From Cornus controversa (taxonomy: Eukaryota; Streptophyta; Magnoliopsida; Cornales; Cornaceae): 64,000 bases of DNA. The notes beneath the pieces were generated by a model that made no database searches, was not told the DNA's origin, and saw only the letters and a program-made list of their open reading frames with translations. Shown here in pieces: positions 59,095 to 64,000 of this stretch. Both the position numbers and the translations under genes were made by a program. The stretch is from the NCBI GenBank assembly GCA_026545225.1, contig CM048845.1, positions 100,746,033 through 100,810,032 on the forward strand, read 5' to 3'. The first letter of the stretch is position 1; the number at the start of each line of letters is the position of its first letter.

Positions 59095-59142
<48 letters not shown>

Positions 59143-59283
59143 ACTTTTTTCATCTTTTTTCACTCCAATAAATACACTACCCTTACATTCACAACCAAAA
59201 ATTCATATTTTCTCCTCCTAAATCTAGAATTATTTTTATTTTCTCAATCTTTAGTCAATTGTATTTTTAGAATTTTCATTTTT

Positions 59284-60534
59284 ATGGATCCAACACCACT
59301 AAATTTCAACTTCAACCCTTTATCAAATGATAATTTTTTATCATTTGACGGCTCTGATCAATATTATCGTGGCGGTTCTCAATTTTCATCTAATCAATCA
59401 GCCGCATTTTATTCGTCGGTATTGCCTTAATCCAGTAATGTCAGACCTTCCCGAAAGCAACCGGTTCCTCGAATGCCTAATTGGTCCAACGAAGAAGATT
59501 TCGCTCTGTGCAATGCGTGGCTGGAAGTTAGTAGTGATTTGGTGATTGGTGCAGACCAAGCGAAGTCGACGTTATAGCAAAAAATTCTCGTCGAATTTCA
59601 AGTACAATTTGGTGCTCCAACTGCCCGAGGCGAGTGTGGTTTAACAAATCGTTGGTCCACCATCTAAAAAAAAATTAACAAATGATCTGCATGCTTACTT
59701 ACAATTGAAAATAATCAGACCAGTGGCTTCAACAATCATAATATGGTAAGTTAATAATTTTAATTAATTTCTTTAATTGATCGTATTTAATAAGTAATTA
59801 TTTTAAATAATTGTTTCTAATTATTGTGTAATTATTTAAAACAGATCACAGCAGCTCAACATCTATATAAATCCATTATAAATGAGGACTTTAAACTTCA
59901 TGCTTGTTGCAACATTTTGAAAAACTCTCTAAAATGGCATGCATATTGTCTCGGTCAAGGAAAAAACAAAGCCACAATTGCCCGCGCAAAGAAGAGGAGT
60001 ACTGGAATCAATATCAACGAGCCTATTGCTCACTCAAATGCATCAAGTCCATTAAGTAATGCAGCGTACGAGGGTGTTCCTTCTGAAGGATCGCCACAGT
60101 TTGGCATGAATGAATATTCACCCAGTATTGCTGAATTTCAACCATTAGAGCGATCAGCAGGACGCAAGGCGGCGAAGTAGAGCCGAAATAAGAAGAAACA
60201 GCCAGAATATGAGACCTCACACTCATCATTCAAGGTCAGTTTTCACCAAGCAACATCCAAACTCGACTCTCAAACAAATCTTATTGTGGAGACAAAGCTA
60301 AAACAGATAGAAAGACAACGGGAGAGAGAACTACACGAAGAAAGAAGACAACGGGAAAGAGAACTACACGAAGAAAAAATTCAAGAAGAGGAGTTGATGC
60401 TAAAAGATCCAAATTCAATGCCAACAGAAGTACAGAAAGCATGACTTATCCGAAAACAACAACATATATATGAGCGAATGTGTGCAGAAGCAGATGAGAA
60501 TTTGCGCAATCCATATGACTTGTTTAATCCATAA
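59284..60534 (+). pseudogene. Harbinger Myb/SANT-like DNA-binding protein, broken
   Basis: Exon 1 starts MDPTPLNFNFNPLSNDNF at 59284 and contains the trihelix/SANT-like block RMPNWSNEEDFALCNAWLEV and later GECGLTNRWSTI. It ends at about 59743 with donor GTAAGT. A second exon resumes after an acceptor ...AAACAG at about 59845 with ITAAQHLYKSI. It runs through a charged, coiled-coil-prone C-terminal region to PYDLFNP-stop at 60532-60534. In-frame stops occur after SSVLP, at TL-stop-QKI (the family has a Trp there), after STI, after KINK, after GRKAAK and after EVQKA. An 11-codon unit (RQRERELHEER) is tandemly doubled at 60313-60378. This accessory protein normally works with the transposase. 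It cannot be made full length here. Confidence 0.8.
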
Positions 60535-60866
60535 TGGATATTGTATCGTTTTAAGTTATGTTATTTTTTTTTATCCATTATAAATATTGTATCGTTTGAA
60601 ATTATGTTTTTTTTTTTAATCTATTATGGATATTGTAATTTATTTAACTTATGTTATGTTGCTTTTAAATCTATTACGAATATTGTGTCGTGCGAAAATA
60701 ATTTCAGAATAAAATTTTTATTGCATAATATTTTATAACATCTTACAAGCATAAAAATACAACATAACTTGAAATTCTAGTACAAAAAATGATAACAGAA
60801 CTTAAAGAAAGGAGTACATAAAAAACCAACATAACTTAAAGATAGGAGTACATAAAAAAACGTCAC

Positions 60867-62189
60867 TTAAAGATCTTCATATGAATCACTAATCTGATTC
60901 CACATCTGTTCTATCAGATCCTTCATCAACTGCGTATTTGTCTCTCTGCTGCGGTACTGAGTTTGGCGAGCGTAGATGTGTGCTGCAAAAACATTGGGGT
61001 CTAATCTTCGAGTGTGATTCAGAATATTCACTTCCGGTGGCAGTCAAATTCCAGTATTATCGTGGCGCTCATCTTCAATGATCATGTTGTGAAGGATTAT
61101 ACATGTTCTCATTATGAGACACAAGTCCATCTTCTCCCAATATTTAACTGGTCGTTGCAGTATTGCCCACTTGATTTGCAAGACCCCAAATGCTCACTAC
61201 ACATCTTTCCTGCACGCCTCTTATTTTTCTGCAAATATTTTTTGTTTTGGAGTTCTTCGATTTGGGATGGTCTGCATCAATGTTGCTCAATTTGGGTATA
61301 TACCATCAGACAAGTAATACCCCATGCTATACTGATGCCCATTCACCACATAATTAACCGAAGACATTCTACCACTAACAATACGGTTGAATACAGAGAA
61401 ATGATCCAACACATTTATATCATTGTGTGAACCAGCCATTCCAAAAAATGAATGCCAAATCCACAAATCTTTGGAGGCTACCGCCTCCAATATTAAAGTA
61501 TCCTTATGGGTGCGACCTTTGTGTGTGTCATGTCACGCCACTGGACAATTCTTCCATTCCCAATGCATACAATCGATAGAACCAAGCATATTTGGGAATC
61601 CTCTAGCCTCCCCTTCTTGAAGGAGTCGTGCGATGTCGGTTTCGTTTGGTTCGCGCATGTACTGCTGATCATACACAACAACAACAGTAGTACAAAATGC
61701 CTTCAAATAACTTATTGCAGTAGTCTCACTGATTTTAATATACTCGTCAAATGAATCGGCTAGTCCACCATATGCGAGAATGCGTATTACAGTTGTCATC
61801 TTCTATATAGAAAATAATCCTAAACGGCCAGAAGCGTCCCTTTTTTGGATGAAGAAATCGTCATAAGCTTGAACATCATTCAAGATACAAAGAAATAGTT
61901 CTCGATGCATCCTGAATCGTCTATGAAATTGCTCGGGTGTATATAAACAATTCTCGTCAAAGTAGTTTTTCATTAGCTGACGGTGGCTTCCTTCTCGATC
62001 ACGATGAATAAACCGCCGCCTCTGAGCTGGTTGAAATACTTGTGATATAATCTCCGGTGTACAACATCTCATAATTTCTTTGTAGGTAGATACATGATCT
62101 TCAAGCAATTTGTCAAGATCTATTGATGAGGAGGATGACGAAGAATGTGGAGAATTTAAATCTGACAAAGGTCGTGATGACGAAGCCAT
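60867..62189 (-). pseudogene. Harbinger DDE transposase (plant HARBI1-like nuclease), broken by stops
   Basis: Starting MASSSRPLSDLNSPHSS at 62189 (441 codons to the TAA at 60867-60869) the whole gene stays in one frame. Visible blocks are YTPEQFHRRFRMHRELFLCI, MTTVIRILAYGG, LLQEGEARGFPNMLGSIDCM (first catalytic Asp, codon 206), FFGMAGSHNDINVLD (second Asp, codon 257), AFGVLQ, and CIILHNMIIEDE. Seven internal stops lie at 61805-61803, 61535-61533, 61289-61287 and in 61284-60960. One pair of stops falls just before AFGVLQ, where the family has V-E-R and the third catalytic acid is expected. Most stops are explained by C-to-T or G-to-A changes (CAG, CAA, CGA or TGG codons). Length is normal for the family. 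Confidence 0.85.
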
Positions 62190-62509
62190 TGAAAGTTCGA
62201 AGTTGAAAGAGATGGTAAATGAACTTTTGAAAGATTGAAAGTAGTAGTAATTTTATAAATGAGCAAATGAGTGTTTATATAAGAAAAAAAATATAGCCGT
62301 TGGTAAATAAATAAAAAAATATTTAATAATTTTAAATTTAATTTTTTTTAAAAAAAATTTATTATTTTTGTTTAGCGAAAATCTGGAGAACCTGTTGTGG
62401 AGCCAAAATTTGGAGATTCTAATGATGTGGTTGGCTAAAATGCTGAGGTGGCTAGTTAAAATTCAAATTTGGAGAACCAAATTTAGCCATCCTATAGTGG
62501 ATGTTCTAA

Positions 62510-62775
62510 CACAGTAATAATATAAAGAAGTAGAATTCTTGAACACTCTTTCAACATAATATAATATATTATATAAGTATTTTATTTTTGATTAAATATG
62601 AATGTATCTATGACGGAACTTTATACATAAAGCCATGTATATATTAGTGTTTATTTTATTTTTTTACAATCCTCAAATTTTGTTAAAATTCTAATAACAT
62701 CTTCACTATATATATATATATATAACAAAACTCCTTGTACATGTTCCAAAACTAGTTATAGTCATCCCCCCTCTC
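62510..62775. other. AT-rich spacer
   Basis: Nothing recognisable between the Harbinger element and the next MITE except a short (TA)n tract near 62706-62722. Confidence 0.5.
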
Positions 62776-62778
62776 TAA

Positions 62779-63213
62779 TGCTATGTTTGGTAAAATGAAA
62801 AATAAAAGAGAGAATAACATTATTAATAAGGGAAAGAAAGGATAATGTTAAACTTTTATCGTGTTTGGTTGGTTAGTAAAAGAAAAAAAAATATAGTTAA
62901 CATGTCCGGGAAAGAAAGAAAATGAAACAAATTTAAAAAATTACCATTATACCCTTTTATATTTAAAAGAACAAATTTTAACTTTTATCAAAATAAGGGC
63001 AAAGTTGATAATAACAAAATTTTATTAAAAAATGTAGTTTTTCTTTCCCATTTTGGAAGGATACTAAAAGCTACTGTTGATGCTTAATTTATCCTTCTAA
63101 ATCCTTCCATTTCCTTTTTTTTTCATTAAAATTTTATACCAAACACATAAAATCATATCCCTCCATCTCCTTTCTTTTCTTTTTCTTCTATTTCTTTCCT
63201 ACCAAACTGACCC
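62779..63213. mobile_element. Tourist-like MITE, copy 2 (435 bp)
   Basis: Flanked by TAA at 62776-62778 and 63214-63216, with ends TGCTATGTTTGGT and GGGTCAGTTTGGT (reverse complement of the right). It is homologous end to end with 48843-49290 and non-coding. Confidence 0.8.
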
Positions 63214-63216
63214 TAA

Positions 63217-64000
63217 ACTTCACAAAATGCTTGACTTCTTGGATATGGGTAGATGATAATTATTATCTTGGCACATTCCTAATTTTTACTTTTCTTTCTA
63301 AATTAGAAATTCTATGAGTATACATGATTTCAACAATAATTCTTTTAATTAAATTTTTTTTTTGACATGTTAGCTTGATAGTAATTAAAATTGGAGTATT
63401 TATCGAAAAAAAATTGAAATGTAAATATTAACAAATTTAAATGAAAATATCTATCAAGTTAATTTTTATTTTCTTTTTTATCTTAATGAAAATATGCCAT
63501 TTTAGGTTCAGTTTTGTCCTATGCGATTTTATATAGAAAAATTATCAAAGGGAGTCCATAAGAAAAGGTGTAATTGCACAAAGTCTTCTGAACTATAAAA
63601 GATTTCGTATTTCAACTAGTTTTTTTAATAAGGAAATTACACTATTTTTTAATACTCCAGATAAAAGGTCAAAAATATCACGTGACTATCACATGATATT
63701 AAGAAATACGAGGTTAAGGAATCACATGAGAATCATACGGTATTTGGACTTTTTGATAAAAAGAATATATATATATATATATATATATCATGTTGGAATT
63801 AGATAGTATCCATTTTGTGGTTAGTAATGCATTTGGATAAATTTGACTCCACATTAACAGGTATAGTGTATACGATACACAAAACCCTGACAAACCTGAG
63901 GTGGCCTTGAATAGTCCAATCACTAAAATAGTATTAGTTTGATTTTGACATCATGTACAGTATATCCCTATTCTATATTGTCCTTATATTGTTCCTATCA
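63217..64000. other. AT-rich right edge, no gene seen
   Basis: It contains a (TA)n tract at about 63762-63788. No coding exon, transposon ends or RNA gene were recognised. Confidence 0.45.

Larger units (their letters stand above)
58670..62506. mobile_element. PIF/Harbinger transposon, 3.8 kb, inactivated
   Basis: TAA at 58667-58669 and 62507-62509 is the 3-bp target duplication of PIF/Harbinger. The ends GGGCAACAGTAATGAGATCG and (reverse complement) GAACATCCACTATAGGATGG are weakly inverted (about half of positions match). The right subterminal zone has repeated TTTGGAGA/TCTCCAAA motifs. Two convergent ORFs typical of the superfamily are present: a Myb/SANT-like DNA-binding protein on + (59284-60534) and a DDE transposase on - (62189-60867). 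Both carry premature stops. The left non-coding zone holds palindromes at 58791-58822, 58861-58892, 58912-58934 and 59022-59060. Confidence 0.85.

Noticed and set aside
59327..59545. 72-codon frame on + reading MIIFYHLTALINIIVAVLNF
   Set aside because: It is a different frame of the Myb-like pseudogene exon, whose true frame starts at 59284.
61014..61430. 138-codon frame on +
   Set aside because: It is antisense to the Harbinger transposase, whose minus-strand frame carries all recognisable motifs.

Overview
The window is nuclear DNA from a flowering plant, most likely a eudicot. The evidence is intron-containing genes with GT-AG borders, three recognisable plant gene families, AT-rich intergenic DNA full of (TA)n, (TG)n and (GA)n tracts, and plant-type transposons (PIF/Harbinger, hAT-like, Copia, LINE, SINE, MITEs). 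There are no bacterial operons, CRISPR arrays, rRNA genes or convincing tRNA genes. I could not name the species.

Only three protein-coding genes are well supported. (1) A SPIRAL1-LIKE microtubule-associated protein on + (coding exons 4016-4312 and 5147-5227, 125 aa). (2) A kelch beta-propeller protein on - (start 21885, stop 7270). I rebuilt it as 11 coding exons with phase kept at every junction, giving 594 codons plus stop. It converges on the SPIRAL1-like gene. (3) A single-exon organellar mTERF protein on + (42042-43421, 459 aa), resembling mTERF15. As I recall the Arabidopsis map, mTERF15 and a close kelch homologue are near neighbours on chromosome 1, so genes 2 and 3 may be a conserved block that transposons have stretched to about 20 kb here.

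The rest is mostly transposon-derived. 22.6-31.2 kb holds a MITE, a GGT-rich tract, an older dispersed repeat split by a 2.9 kb element with 306-bp terminal INVERTED repeats, TG...CA ends, a 5-bp target duplication and decayed Copia pol inside, a 0.9 kb MITE, and a cluster of unrelated minisatellites. 31.2-41.9 kb is AT-rich with retroelement debris, three diverged direct repeats of about 0.4 kb, a Helitron-like 3' end, and a 1.4 kb element ending about 100 bp before the mTERF start codon. 43.4-58.6 kb holds LINE, SINE and Copia LTR remnants, several MITEs and a hAT-like element.

58,670-62,506 is a complete but dead PIF/Harbinger element. It has a TAA target duplication, a Myb/SANT-like ORF on + and a transposase ORF on -. 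Both are broken by many stop codons, and I see no frameshift in the transposase.

I found no clear undescribed biological system. The strongest oddities are the inverted-terminal-repeat Copia-derived element at 23932-26817, the stop-only decay of the Harbinger genes, the twin 32-nt palindromes inside that element, and the overlapping upstream ORF at the mTERF gene. Nothing here was checked against a database. Family calls rest on motifs recognised by eye.
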